Shown here: positions 38,080 through 49,330 of the stretch, piece by piece
Numbering within the stretch: position 1 is the first letter of the stretch
Layout: each line of letters opens with the position of its first letter
Assembly: GCA_032207245.1 (NCBI GenBank)
Contig: CM063504.1
Location: 22,837,491 to 22,901,490, forward strand
Reading direction: 5' to 3'
From: Pardosa pseudoannulata
Taxonomy: Eukaryota; Arthropoda; Arachnida; Araneae; Lycosidae
DNA length: 64,000 nucleotides
Translations under genes and position numbers: made by a program
Notes under the pieces: generated by a model
Databases searched by the model: none
The model's input: only the letters and a program-made list of their open reading frames with translations
What the model was told of the DNA's origin: nothing

Positions 38080-39660
38080 ACCTACTATTGAAGCAAATTT
38101 GATCCTAGGGTAAGAGAAATTGAGGAACCTTGTCATCCCGATGTTGTTGATCTATTGATCTAATAACTTAAAATTCATATATTCATTTTAAAGGAAGACT
38201 CGTTGTTGAAATATAATTAACCGTACCTTTATCTAATTCAAAGCTTTTCGCTTCTTTTAAAGAAAAAGGGGAGAAAAAGACTTAAAAATGTTGGTTTAGA
38301 GAAAACAAAAAAAAGTTTTGCTAAAGGTTTTACGGTTATTGCTGGATTCTCTTCTAATAACTTAAAATAATTGTAGCAGGAAAAATGACAAAATTAATTG
38401 GATTACTATCAGAAATATGTTTTAACACCTATTTTCAAAGAAAAATTCTATCTTTTATCAAAATAATCTTCACCGCTAAGGTACATCAGAATAAGGCTTC
38501 TGTGGATTACTGAGAATTAGGACATTGCGTGGATTCCGGAAGATAGTAAAAGAAGAGTGAAACAAAATTAACCTTGACATTTTAAGAAATGCTCTGTTAT
38601 CTTGAAAATCCAGGTATAGTATGACAGTTAAACAAAAGTGCTATCAAACTGAACATATTAGAAAATTAATTTCTTATATTTGTTTGTATATCAGGAAAAT
38701 CACACAAAAGTGTATGCGCATTATTTGTACAACAGATTGACACAAAGGGTTAAAAAGAATTTCCGTTTAAAAATTCTTCTGTAAATCATGAATGTATGAT
38801 ATAAACGTTATAATGCATTTATTCTCTTTGTAATAGTATATTTAAAATGCGATATAACTTCAAATTCTGTTTAAATAAATAGTTTAAAAAATATCAAACT
38901 AAAGTTTTGCCTTACATTCAAATTAACTTTCATGTGATGATATCTATCACAAAAGCCGAGTATTTTAAAATGTGTTACATTATTATTCCATGGATAATTA
39001 TAAAATCACGTCAGAATCGAAACAGCTAAACAAAACTCTGTAACCCTTTGTATTTCCCTAACCCAGAATTAAAAAAAATTCTTAAAATGTTAGAATACAT
39101 TATTTCAAACAAATAAAAATATTTTAAAATGATTAAAACATAATAAAAATTTAGAGGTTAAAAGTGTATTTTTCTACAAACAATATTGACCCAGAAATTT
39201 TTACATTATAAATATTTTGAACAAAAATTATCTTTACATAAAGAACTTGAATCTATCTTTGTAAACAATAAAAAAGACTTTACAAGTAAAATTTAACAGC
39301 AATAAATTTTATTACTGAAAGAAAACTTTTTTAGATTATCATGAAGAACCGATCAAGCACTAAGTGAAAATGTAAAACTTATATTTAGTATGTCATTTTG
39401 TAAGAATTTTAGGAGAAAATTGAGTTAGTTGCAAAGTTGCATTATAACAACAATCAACAAAACCGTCTTTTATAAAGATCACTGAGAAAACGACATAAGT
39501 TGCTGATAAGCAACAGGCTGATACAAACGATTTATTCGATATCTCTACCAAAAGTAGGATATTCTAAAACTTGTTAGAATGTTATTATTATTCCAAACCT
39601 ACTTATAACCATGAGCAAACGAAACAAAAATTTCCGCCTGAAACCTTTTATAAAATTCCT
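38080..39660. other. AT-rich non-coding stretch
   Basis: No gene or clear repeat was recognised. Confidence 0.55.
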
Positions 39661-39666
39661 ACTTAA

Positions 39667-40221
39667 CCCCTCCCGGTAAAATGACGAGTCTAGCTCGTCA
39701 TTAGTTTTTCATTCCATACCGCACAATGACGAGCTACACTCGTCATGCGATTAAAGTTACTGTTAAATATGATAATTTAGTTTAAAATTTCTAGTGTACT
39801 GAATTTGGCAACACTTTTATCACTTGTGAAAATCACAAGTCACTATTGCATATTGTTTACTTGGTACAAGTCATTGCCAAATTAATGAGTCAGAATAAAA
39901 GAAAACCTACTAAGAAATGTCGTGTGTGTTACAAGAATCAAATTAAAAGTGAGAATACTTGGCGGTGTAAACAATTAAGAATTCCTTTGCACTTTGTTTT
40001 GAAAAGTACCACTATCTTGAAGACTATTATCTGTATACCTTATTAATGTTTTGCTTTGATATTTTCTTAATTTTACTCTTTCTGATATTATTTAACACTA
40101 TGTAAAAAGTGGATTTTAATTAAGAATATGTAAGAATTGTAAAATGAAACAAGTTTTTTAAATAAAAATTAAATGGTTATTTCATGCACAGTTTTTCATT
40201 ATTAAATGATACCGGAATGGG
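39667..40221 (+). mobile_element. piggyBac-like element, internally deleted, with transposase remnant
   Basis: It is flanked by TTAA at 39663-39666 and 40222-40225. The ends are cccctcccggtaaaatg and, read inward from the right, cccattccggtatcatt. The length is 555 bp against about 2.5 kb for an autonomous copy. Near the left end two 21-nt imperfect palindromes, atgacgag-n5-ctcgtcat, lie at 39681-39701 and 39726-39746, a plausible transposase-binding pair. A cysteine-rich C-terminal fragment is encoded inside. Confidence 0.75.
39846..40046 (+). pseudogene. piggyBac transposase cysteine-rich domain remnant
   Basis: The open frame contains KRKPTKKCRVCYKNQIK and SENTWRCKQLRIPLHF. Cys25, Cys28 and Cys41 match the start of the C-terminal cysteine-rich (RING/PHD-like) domain of piggyBac transposases, which binds the terminal repeats. 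The later Cys/His ligands are missing or out of frame, as is the catalytic DDD core, so it is not functional. The first residues of the frame upstream of SQNKRK are probably not native. Position close to the right end agrees with the normal element layout. Confidence 0.6.
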
Positions 40222-40225
40222 TTAA

Positions 40226-41670
40226 ACTATAATGCAAGTTCTCCAACCTTCTTTATACAAAACAAACTGCATTCCAAGACGTTGGTATAATTTTACATAT
40301 TTTAAATTTAGTTAAAAATAACAAGCTTCCCATACAAATTGCATTTCATAAGTGTTTCATGAAAGCGCTATTCAAGCTCAAATTACCCATTACGAATTTT
40401 TATAAAAGTAGAAAACCATACTATTCAAATATGAGGTATGAAAATAAATCACTAAAAAATTTTTTTATAAAGGACTATATGACGGTTGATTTATTTACGT
40501 AGAAGAATGGTACAAAAATATAAATCCCTAAATTTCTGACACATTTTGCTAAATGGGTATATTGTTTATGGTAGCGGCTAAGACTAAGAAAAACTTCATC
40601 ACGAAAGAAATTGCCTAACGACAATGTTATTTCACCTTAAATGTGTAATGAATTTAAGTCACGTTTTAGTGATAAATATGATAGGTTGTAAACGGAACTT
40701 GTTGAGCGTTGATACAGAGCAATTTCTGCGAAACAAAGGAACATGCAAATTTTTCATTTTTAATAAATCGAGTGTAAATTGACACAATGGAATATTAAAA
40801 GTCTAATGACGATATATCGAGGTCAAATTTCAACTTTATAATTTCTTTAACCCTCTCGCATACTCGAGACTTACATGAAGGTCCTAATTTAAGTAGATAC
40901 ATCACTTTTAAGTAACTTCAGAATTTTCTTTCATTTTTATCGCCGCATCTTTTTTAATTATTATTGTAAATGCATGGGATTTTCAGCATCTATTCTTTAT
41001 TGTTATTTAATTTACTTTGTTTCTAAAAATTAAGATCTTTTTATAAAGTAAAAAGTGAGAGATTTTTAAAAAAATTAAAAAAATTTCTGACACACTGTGC
41101 ACATACGTACAATAACACAAAGTGAATTTCATTAATAATTTTTAACTTTTTGTAAACGATATCGTTATCCATAATGCTTCATATATTTATTTTTTTTAAA
41201 GTATCAGAAATATTACACCAGGGGATTGAATTTTCAAAACAGCTAAAATAATAAAACAGCTAATTCCCTATACAATACTATATATACTAAATGAAATAGA
41301 CAGCAACGAGTTTTATCGTAGGTCTATAATGTATTTTCTGCAAAAATTTAAAATCAATATGTGCAAAAGTTTTTTTTTTTTTATTTTTTATTTACGGTAC
41401 GTGCGAGTTGATATAACACCATTTTCAGTAAAATGCATTTAAAAATTTTATAGTTTTTATAAAAGCTATGACATTAAATGCAAAGATAGTATAATTTTAC
41501 AGGTTCTAATTCGAATATTTTCATAGGTTTGTTTTAAACGATTAAAAAATATTCAAAGATTTTTAAAATTTAAAAATAAAAAATGGAACACTTTAAGCCT
41601 ACATGAGCAACTAAATTAAGCCGCAGGGATTGCCACCGTAGAGTGGTTAGAGTACGGAAGTTTTAACTAC
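40226..41670. other. AT-rich non-coding stretch
   Basis: No gene was recognised. Confidence 0.55.
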
Positions 41671-41673
41671 TTT

Positions 41674-41944
41674 CTAATCGCTTTTATGTGACTTCACTTG
41701 TGTGTCAGTTGACATTTTGAAATCTATTTTTAACTACCTTCCTGACTAGCTGGAGACTTGAAATTTTCTACAGAGATTCAACTGCGGTAACAATACAATA
41801 GTCATAAAAAAAAATAGATTGAAGAAAGAATACATAAAATCAGTTTCGTAAATGCACAAATCTGTTCAGCGTATTTAGAATCGCAATAGCAGAAATTTTA
41901 AACTAGTACCGCCATCTATTTGCAAGCGACATAACTAAAAACAC
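41674..41944 (-). repeat. Family C repeat, copy 2
   Basis: On the minus strand it carries ttagttatgtcgc, atagatggcggtactagttt, tcaatct, attgtattgttaccgcag, aaggtagttaaaaatagat, tcaactgacacacaagtgaa and aaagcgattag, in the same order as the copy at 33864. Confidence 0.75.
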
Positions 41945-42720
41945 AAAAATTTTATTTTTAAATGCATTTCTTATAGGTTTTTTTTTTTTTGTGAAATAAA
42001 AGCGATTATTAAAAAAAAGTTTAATATTTTATTCTTCATTGTTTTCTTCAACGCGAGTTTATGCAGTAGATGATTGACTGTCTAGAAACGTCCTAGAACG
42101 TAGTGATTTACTAATGATTTTAGCGATATTGGAACTAGACATTGTTGAAAATCCACCAGCCTCAATCATCTTTTTTTTTTTTAAATTTCTTAATTTGTAC
42201 TTATTTTTACGCTTTTAAAAACAATTTTTTTAAAACGTATACTTACATACTAAAAATTCATAACTTGATTCTTTTGAAAGGTTTAATAGAAATTTTTCTA
42301 TGTATATCAACACTGGAAAATTATGTGCTAGATTATAATTAATAATCTTGACTAACAAAGGGAGATTGAAGGCATTTTAAATACTGTATATAGGATATAA
42401 ATTTGTAAAATTAAATTCAATAAGGTTGAATTATTAATTACTGTAACGAATCTAATATAAATTTATGGCTTTATAAAACTGTTGAGAGAGGGAGAAAATG
42501 GTATCACTTCTACAATGATTTAATTGCTGCATGTGTATTTTTAAGCTAGCTTAAATAATTAAGGTACACCCTGGCGTCCCCAAAAGTGCTGATCCGTCTC
42601 AAGTCATATGAGAACAAAATCATGTGTGTCGCTGGCTGTGGGGTCGACATCGGTGACAAATAATCTTTGAGCATCCCATGCAGAGCTGTTGCATTGTAAA
42701 GGTTGGTAGACTGATGCGTT
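41945..42720. other. AT-rich non-coding stretch
   Basis: About 42565-42720 is GC-richer (ccctggcgtccccaaaag, gtgtgtcgctggctgtgg), but no gene can be assigned. Confidence 0.45.
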
Positions 42721-42726
42721 TTTTAA

Positions 42727-43241
42727 CACATTGTGTGCGGGTACATTTTGCAGCAGAATTACATCGGGAGCAGGCGTTTTGAGCGTAAATGAAGTTATTC
42801 AGTTAAATCTGAATATATCAAAAATTATTTAATTTTTTAACCAACTTTTCGTATTTTATATTAAAATATATAAGCAAATATATAAATAGAAATATAAAAA
42901 TAACAACCATAAGATTTTTGTAAACAAAAAATATATTTTTGTGTGGATGAATTTATAATAGTATCGTAAATATGAAAAATCAAATAGAAATTGTAGTATA
43001 CAGTTTTAATTTTTTCCCGTTCTGTTCTTCCGCATCGACTGGTGTAAAAGTTAGTTTTTGTCTAAATTTTTCCAAAATCCATGTAGCAGACAAGAACATT
43101 CGGCTTCGTTTACCTGTATATACCGTTATTTTTGTACCCACAAACAAACCATGTTGTTACACTAACCACACGTACTACGTGACCCGCGCTCAAGTATCAA
43201 TCGTCAGAAAACGTACTAGTACGTGTCCCGCATACAATGTG
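42727..43241. mobile_element. piggyBac-like MITE, 515 bp
   Basis: TTAA occurs at 42723-42726 and 43242-43245. The ends cacattgtgtgcggg and cccgcatacaatgtg are inverted repeats matching 14 of 15 positions. The open frame at 42972-43373 runs across the right end into flanking DNA, so it is not the element's gene. No transposase remnant was recognised. Confidence 0.75.
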
Positions 43242-43656
43242 TTAATTCTTAATAAATATGAAATTCCACAACTTTGGACTTCTTTTCACGACTTTGAAGG
43301 CTTGAGGACTGCATTTCGACTAGGAGTTAATTTTTGCACAGCAAGTCCGGGCAAATTAAATAATAGAGGTTAATCTTTTGTGTAATCGGTGAAGAATATT
43401 TCACTGGCTAAATATATACATACACATTCCATTATAAATACGTACTCGCAGCGTAAGTACAGATTTACAAACATACATATTGTTTGAAGAGCTCTTATTT
43501 TCCGTATAAGCCTTTTAATATTCATAAATGACTAATAAACAATAAAAGTGAAATCTTTAGGAAAAATCGCCTGGAGAAAGAATAAACATTAGGCTCGAGT
43601 CAAGAAAAATCAAAACAAACAAAAAATGTATAAAAAAGTATTTTTTTAAAAATCAT

Positions 43657-43927
43657 TTCTATTTCTTGAGATCTGCCGACAGATGGCGATAGTAGTTTAA
43701 AATCTTAACAAGGATTCAAAATACGTAGAACAGCTTTTGGTTTTTATCAAACCGATTTTATTTTTGTTTCCAATCTAATTTTTCATTATTGAATATTGTA
43801 TCGTTGTCACCGGAACTGAACCTATGTGCAAAACTTAATCAAGAAATACTAGTCAAGAAGGTAGTCAAAAATTGATTTCAAAATATCATCTGATACACAT
43901 GTGAAGTTATAAGTAAAAGAACAATTA
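43657..43927 (+). repeat. Family C repeat, copy 3
   Basis: cagatggcgatagtagttta, aatacgtagaacag, tccaatctaatttttcatta, ttgaatattgtatcgttgtc, accggaactgaacctatgtg, aaggtagtcaaaaattgat and gatacacatgtgaag follow the same order as the other two copies. Confidence 0.75.
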
Positions 43928-43929
43928 AA

Positions 43930-44680
43930 AATATTTCAAAAGTCCCCTAAACAGCAATCCTTTCCCAGTATGACAGATAGTCGTCCAAACAATGAAACAC
44001 GCATATAAATACTCCTGACAGGGCGACGGACTACTTTTTATTATTGGGGTAGATTTTGAGGCACAAAGTTATGCCGCTAATCACGTTTTCCCTGCGTTCG
44101 GGAAAAAAGGCCGAAGTAACACGTTTATCCGAAATGAGACAAAAAGGCCACGATTTTAATCAATTACGGGCGTACATTTATTATCTTCTCATTGTTTTGA
44201 ATGACGCTTTGATTATCAGGTATGCGACGACTTAGAAGGAGGAGGAAACTCATGATCGTAATTATATCTTTTCAAAGAAGGTTAACTAGTCTGGATGGAA
44301 CCACAGAGTAGCTAATGCCCAAAGCTCTATTAACAACTACGAATTTAACATATTTTTTAAAAAAATTATCCTGTGGTAAGAAGTTTGATTTCATGACTTA
44401 ACTCTCAAGATTATATCTGATATGATACGATATATTATATAAGTCAAAGAAAATGAGAAAGCAAATATTAGAGATACGAGAAAGTTTTTAAGATAAAAGT
44501 CATATTAATATTTCTTGTGAAGTAAACAAAAGGGGTAACAATTAAATCCTAAGTAATCCTCAGTATAACGAAGACACGTGTGAACGTAGCTAATATAGGA
44601 AGTAAAGAAGTAGCTAATGGAGTTTTGTTATGAACAATAAATCAATGTGGATGTTATGCAAAAGTTAATATGCAAACAGA
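43930..44680. other. Non-coding stretch
   Basis: No gene or repeat family was recognised. Confidence 0.5.
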
Positions 44681-44682
44681 AG

Positions 44683-44850
44683 GGTTTGGTTTGGTTTGGA
44701 GCGCTACGGTCTACTTTTTGCAACAAGAGGGCTAATGAGACCGGGACCTACTATTTAAAGCCGATTACGAACATCCCTGCCAATGTGGGATTCGAACCCA
44801 CGAACTCCGGTTCCGAAGGCCAGCACCCTAACCATTCGTCCATCGTTCGG
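44683..44850 (-). repeat. SINE-A copy with target-site duplication
   Basis: A nearly complete copy has a small internal deletion (aagccgatt|acgaacatcc). It is flanked by caaacagaaggg (left) and caaatagaaggg (right). Confidence 0.88.
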
Positions 44851-44910
44851 ACAAATAGAAGGGGAAAAAGACATGGAGATGCATGTAATCTCCCTCATAC
44901 ACACATATCT

Positions 44911-44913
44911 ATC

Positions 44914-44946
<33 letters not shown>

Positions 44947-44948
44947 AT
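44911..44948. repeat. (TA)n(TG)n microsatellite
   Basis: Short TA and then TG runs, directly followed by an LTR-like fragment. Confidence 0.9.
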
Positions 44949-45170
44949 GTAACGGAGCGAAATTTATTCTCACCGTTACAATCTAGTTTAGTCCTTATTA
45001 TTTGAACTACTCCGGCTTATGTGCAATGAGAGTACCTAAGTAATTTGCAGTCCTGACTCCATTAAAAAAACAACGAAGTCCAACATAGTGGAACTTAATT
45101 TTATTGACTCTAAAAACGAACGACTTTACACCACCAGATCTCAGCATCGAATGCTCACGACTACATACTT
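44949..45170 (-). mobile_element. LTR-like fragment, copy 1
   Basis: It is about 85% similar to 58393-58616. On the minus strand it has aataaaattaagttcca (a polyadenylation-like signal) and ends ctccgttaca, the TG...CA style of an LTR terminus. The first 31 bases on the plus strand (tgtaacggagcg...cgttaca) form an imperfect hairpin. No internal retroelement genes are near. Confidence 0.45.
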
Positions 45171-45454
45171 CTTTCACAACTTTTCTCCAACAGCGATTGA
45201 TGACGGGAATTTTTTCCCATGAGACCAACAGCTTAGATCGAAAATGTGCCCAGTGGACAGAAAATTAGCAATTATTCTAACGTTAGTTTCGGGAGACGTT
45301 AAAAAGAATATACGTCGGCGATCACTCCTTTAAATCCGACATTATACGGCTGGGAAATTATGCATGAAAGAATGAGAAGGAAAAAAGGAGAATTTGAGGT
45401 GTAATAAGTTTGATATATTACAAAAACACATTCATTTACGTATGTACACAAAAG

Positions 45455-45455
45455 C

Positions 45456-45490
<35 letters not shown>

Positions 45491-45498
45491 CATACATA

Positions 45499-45535
<37 letters not shown>

Positions 45536-45672
45536 ATACATATGCATATATATATAATCTATAATATTATATGTCTATATATACATATATGTATATAAAT
45601 GCATGCATATGTATAGATATATATCTATATATATATGTTTCTATACATGTATGTATGTATGCATATTTGTAT

Positions 45673-45750
<78 letters not shown>
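45455..45750. repeat. Compound (TA)n/(TG)n/(TATG)n/(CA)n microsatellite
   Basis: Several dinucleotide and tetranucleotide tracts abut. The open frames across them are simple-repeat translations. Confidence 0.95.
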
Positions 45751-45751
<1 letters not shown>

Positions 45752-45753
<2 letters not shown>

Positions 45754-45960
45754 GGATGGAAACTCGCTTCTACGAAACTCACTTATAAGAAATATTCATT
45801 TATGTGACTTATGCGAAGTATTTTTCATTCTCCGGCAAAATTTTCTTACAGCCTATGTAATAAATTATTCTCTTATACGAATATTTCTACAAAATGTTAT
45901 ACTAAATGCAATTATGCGAAACATTCACTTATACGAAAGAATATCTAATGCCCTACATAC
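45752..45960 (+). mobile_element. Possible pogo/Tigger-like end with reiterated 'ttatacgaa' motifs
   Basis: It begins caggatggaaactcgcttct and then carries acgaaactcacttataag, cttatgcgaa, cttatacgaa and attatgcgaa, ending near cttatacgaaag. Such repeated tacgaa units are typical of pogo-type termini. The insertion site is a TA repeat. No right end was found. Confidence 0.3.
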
Positions 45961-46203
45961 ATATTCGATAGTAAATTTTATTCAGTTATGTAAAATATCA
46001 TATATAAGTATTGAACAATTGTTTAAAATTTTACTGAATTAAGTTTATATTCTTAGTACAATATTTAAACGTATTGATGATTTCCTTTTTAATGGTGGAA
46101 GAAATAATGATTAGCAATACTGATAATAATTAATAGTTATACATAGCATATATAATATTTTCAAGCTCTATAGGATGAAAATACCATCCAATCATAAACT
46201 GAC

Positions 46204-46284
46204 CTGATCGCTGGGCAGAAAGGGAGACTTCTTCCTACGATGTCCATGGTCAGGTCCGAGCAAAAATTCGGTCAAGCGGCACAT
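46204..46284 (-). CDS. Candidate first coding exon, minus strand (weak)
   Basis: An ATG at 46284 opens 27 codons (MCRLTEFLLGPDHGHRRKKS...) ending at a donor-like cgatcag|gtcagt in phase 0. The frame is open further upstream, so this could also be an internal exon. The segment at about 46200-46630 is GC-richer than its neighbours. The strand and phase would allow splicing to the exon at 34823-34945, but GTCAGT is a weak donor and I recognise no family. Confidence 0.25.
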
Positions 46285-46629
46285 TATTTTTAGTAGCACA
46301 TTACACGGAGAGTGTACCTCACTCGGGGACGCACAGAACAGAAATGATGAATCAGCGGTTCTGGACCGTCGGTTCCCGAAAAGCCTTCGGCGCAGATCAA
46401 GTGAATGTCGAAAAGCATACGATAAATGCAAATGTCACACCGGTGGCTTATTAAAATCGCCGTACATGGCAAGATTATGCTCATTAGGGTATTGAAGTAC
46501 GCAAGAACCACGCTGCGAACTTGGCGTCAACAAGGAGTTCCAGACATTGCAATGGAATGGGTTCTAATGGGCTCTGTAAGAAGGATGACTCATGGAGAAC
46601 GAATTTTCCTTTATGAGGTCTTCCTGTAG

Positions 46630-47030
46630 TTAATTATTTTGTAAATTACTTGGTCTACAAGACTGATTTCCATCAAAATACACTGAAATAGGAATCGGTG
46701 ATAAATCTTTCTACCGATACAGATTTTCTAAGCGGTAACCTAAAAATGTAAAAAGCCGAAAACGTGCAACTGACATCATTCAGTTCTTGATCTCTTCCAG
46801 GTACATTGAGGTATTCGCATATCTTTCAGTTAAATACAAGTACTACCCATTTTCAAAAATCAGAATGTAAAAGGTTGCATTTTAAAGAATGTCGAAACCA
46901 TACAATGTGGATATTTGAAAAATTGTCAATAGATTTGAGGGGTGAGAAGCGCAAAGGTCAATGTTTTGCTGTTCGAAAATTCCTTAAATCCATAATTACT
47001 TATTAATGTTAATTTATAGACGCTATAAAT
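46630..47030. other. Non-coding stretch
   Basis: Nothing recognised. Confidence 0.5.
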
Positions 47031-47033
47031 TAT

Positions 47034-47098
47034 ACATGCCTGTATTGGGACTCGAACCCACAGAATCTGGTCTTGAAACCCAGTACCGCAGTTATTTG
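47034..47098 (-). repeat. SINE-A head fragment
   Basis: gggactcgaacccacagaat, then ggtcttgaaacccagtaccg, matches the B-box half of the SINE-A head on the minus strand. The body is lost. Confidence 0.5.
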
Positions 47099-47154
47099 GG
47101 GATCTAAAAAAAAACTGTTACTAATCACAAGACTCAAAATGTTATAAACACTAT

Positions 47155-47270
47155 ATTTGGTTTGTTTGGAGCGCTACAGTCAATTATATTTTTTTAACAG
47201 AAGTGTAGTTTAGATAGGGACATACTATTTTTGCACATTCCGAAAGGCTACGATCTATTCAACAGTGGAT
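47155..47270 (-). repeat. Older SINE-A copy, disrupted by a younger one
   Basis: ttggtttgtttggagcgcta and attccgaaaggctacgatc are recognisable, with heavy divergence between. It is interrupted at 47267 by the next copy. Confidence 0.7.
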
Positions 47271-47271
47271 A

Positions 47272-47453
47272 GTTTGGTTTGGTTTGGTTGGAGTGCTACG
47301 GTCTACTTTTTGCAACACGAGGGCTAATGAGACCGGGATTTACAGTTTAAAGCCGATTCCGAACGGCTACGAAAGTCCATGCCACTGTGGGATTCGAACC
47401 CACGAACTCCGGTATCGAGGGCCAGTACCCTAACCAATCGGCCATCGTTCGGC
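47272..47453 (-). repeat. SINE-A copy, full length, nested, with 11-bp target duplication
   Basis: This is the best-preserved copy, from ggtttggtttgg to cggccatcgttcggc. It is flanked by attcaacagtg at 47257-47267 and 47454-47464. The target lay in the older SINE copy at 47155-47270. Confidence 0.92.
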
Positions 47454-47464
47454 ATTCAACAGTG

Positions 47465-48970
47465 CAATTTAGAATATATTGATCAAGTCCAAAAGGAAGT
47501 GTCTGACATAAACACAAGACTGGTTTTAGACTTGATTAAATTACTGTGGATGGATTTTAAAGATGTTGTAGACCCATGATATCATATAAAATAAACTGGT
47601 TGTACTGATATAATTTTTCTTCTTGATTTTGCAAAGCGATATTTTCCCAACCTCATAAATACTGAATACATTAAAAAGATTATTAAATATTTATAACCGT
47701 TGTTTCCATGTGACAAAAGAAGCTGCGAACCAACACAGTGTAACAGGAAAAACGTTGGAGAACCAAAATATGCAATCCAAGAATTATAGAGCTCTTTTAA
47801 AGAGATTTTATCATGCTGTCGAAATTATATTACTTCTTTTGTATGGTAAAATACTCTGGATAATAAATTAAAACTACAACCTGAAAGAAAAAATACTGCA
47901 AAACAAACTGTAGGCAGAGTTGGAAAACTTTTAATAAGATCATTTGGTACAATCAGCGGCTGTTAAAATATTTTCCAGACAAGGAAAAAAAATTACAAAA
48001 CGTCGTCTCAAGAAAGCTTCAAAAAAGTAATCAAACAGCGCTCGTCTATTGTCTTAAAAATCAATCAAATTATTTTGGATAATAACGGACACTTTCCTTA
48101 ATCTTATCAAACAAGAGAGGAAACCCTTTTAATACTGGAAAGGGAAGCTTGAGTCAATTGATGCCGAATTACCCAACAGCTATTCCGAACACCTTGATCT
48201 ATAAAATTGAAAAGTGAGACAACTAGCGCAGTATTAACAAGATCACGCCATTCACGCATTGTGTATGTTTGGAGACTGAAAAAAATGGCGCCGGATCTTA
48301 TTGTTTATGCTTAATTGTGTTCAGCTCTATTATTGTTTTGCAGTGTGAGAAAAAACCGTCCACTCTATTACTGCCAGCTTTAAAGAGTGTTGGAGTGAAT
48401 GCCCTTGATAGAAATGGACCACACGTTTGAAGTTTCTTCTTAATATGTCGGTATGTATGCAAATTTTCAATGAAAGGCATTTAAAAGATTAAAAATACCG
48501 CTGTTCTGTTATCACCTAGCTTTAGAAATGAATAATGCGAGAATTCTAACGCTTGATAACATTATTTAAATAAAAAACAAAACCTGCAACGACCGTGAAG
48601 AAATGCTTTATCTCCTACGGATTACACCGGGCGGTATTACGATGAAAACTTCAATTTGTTGACTGGGTATACTACAGCTTATTATTTTTCTTTACAAGGA
48701 TTCATTTGACCGTGAGGCACTACATAAAGCTGATAACGAACGGCTGAAAATATCTATATTAATATCAGGATTCTAATGGACAGCGTTTCGTTACAAACCA
48801 ATTATCTATCTGTTAGCCAAGTGGTTTTTAACTTCCTACAAACCACGAAACTTTTTATGCACTTTACCGATATCCAGTATTTGACAATGTAACTCTTGCT
48901 TTACCTCGAAATATTGAAGGGCAAGGAAGCTGGATATGAAATACTTTTACTTTCTTTTAATTCTCTCTTG
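47465..48970. other. Non-coding stretch
   Basis: No gene was recognised. A weak SINE-A-like piece may lie at about 48713-48760 (gtgaggcactacataaagc, gataacgaacggctg). Confidence 0.45.
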
Positions 48971-48976
48971 AGTGTT

Positions 48977-49099
48977 TGGTTGGTGTCGTCTCCATTTAGA
49001 AGCCATTCCATACTTCTTATGGAAAGATGCTTGCCATTGCCTAGAGAGGTTGGACTAAGAGTGGGTCCTCGTAATTTTAGAAGCGGAGACCAAGACCAG
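48977..49099 (-). repeat. SINE-B copy, tail half only
   Basis: ggttggtgtcgtctccattt, tatggaaagatgcttgcc, agagaggttggactaagagt and aagcggagaccaagaccag match the left part of the copy at 31740 in the same orientation. Confidence 0.65.
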
Positions 49100-49268
49100 T
49101 TTATTAATCCCCTTTTGAATAGTTTGAAAATAAAATTGTAACTTATTAGCGAAAAAAATGGTATATTTTCGTATATAGTTAGATAATCACACGCAGTATC
49201 TAAGATATTTTGTGGTTCGTGGCTATTAACTATAATGCGGCACTCTTGCTATTACTTCTCTTAGACAA

Positions 49269-49330
49269 GGCCGTAGCTAAGGGGAGATTCGGGGAGTTCA
49301 GACACTCCTCAAAAGTCTCAGACATACAAA
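49269..49330. mobile_element. 'GGCCGTAGC' family end, partner not found
   Basis: aaggccgtagctaaggggag and the following ggggagttcagacactcc match the inward-read right end of the element at 25153-25765. No opposite end was located. Confidence 0.4.

Noticed and set aside
39640..39760. CRISPR-like or terminator-like palindromes
   Set aside because: There are only two units, inside a piggyBac-like element in a eukaryotic genome, so they are better explained as transposon subterminal repeats.
42972..43373. 133-codon plus-strand frame
   Set aside because: It crosses the right end and TTAA of a piggyBac-like MITE, so it joins element and flank by chance.
44647..44952. 101-codon frame with GFEPTNSG-like peptide
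   Set aside because: It is a translation of the SINE-A copy; similar peptides recur wherever the SINE occurs.
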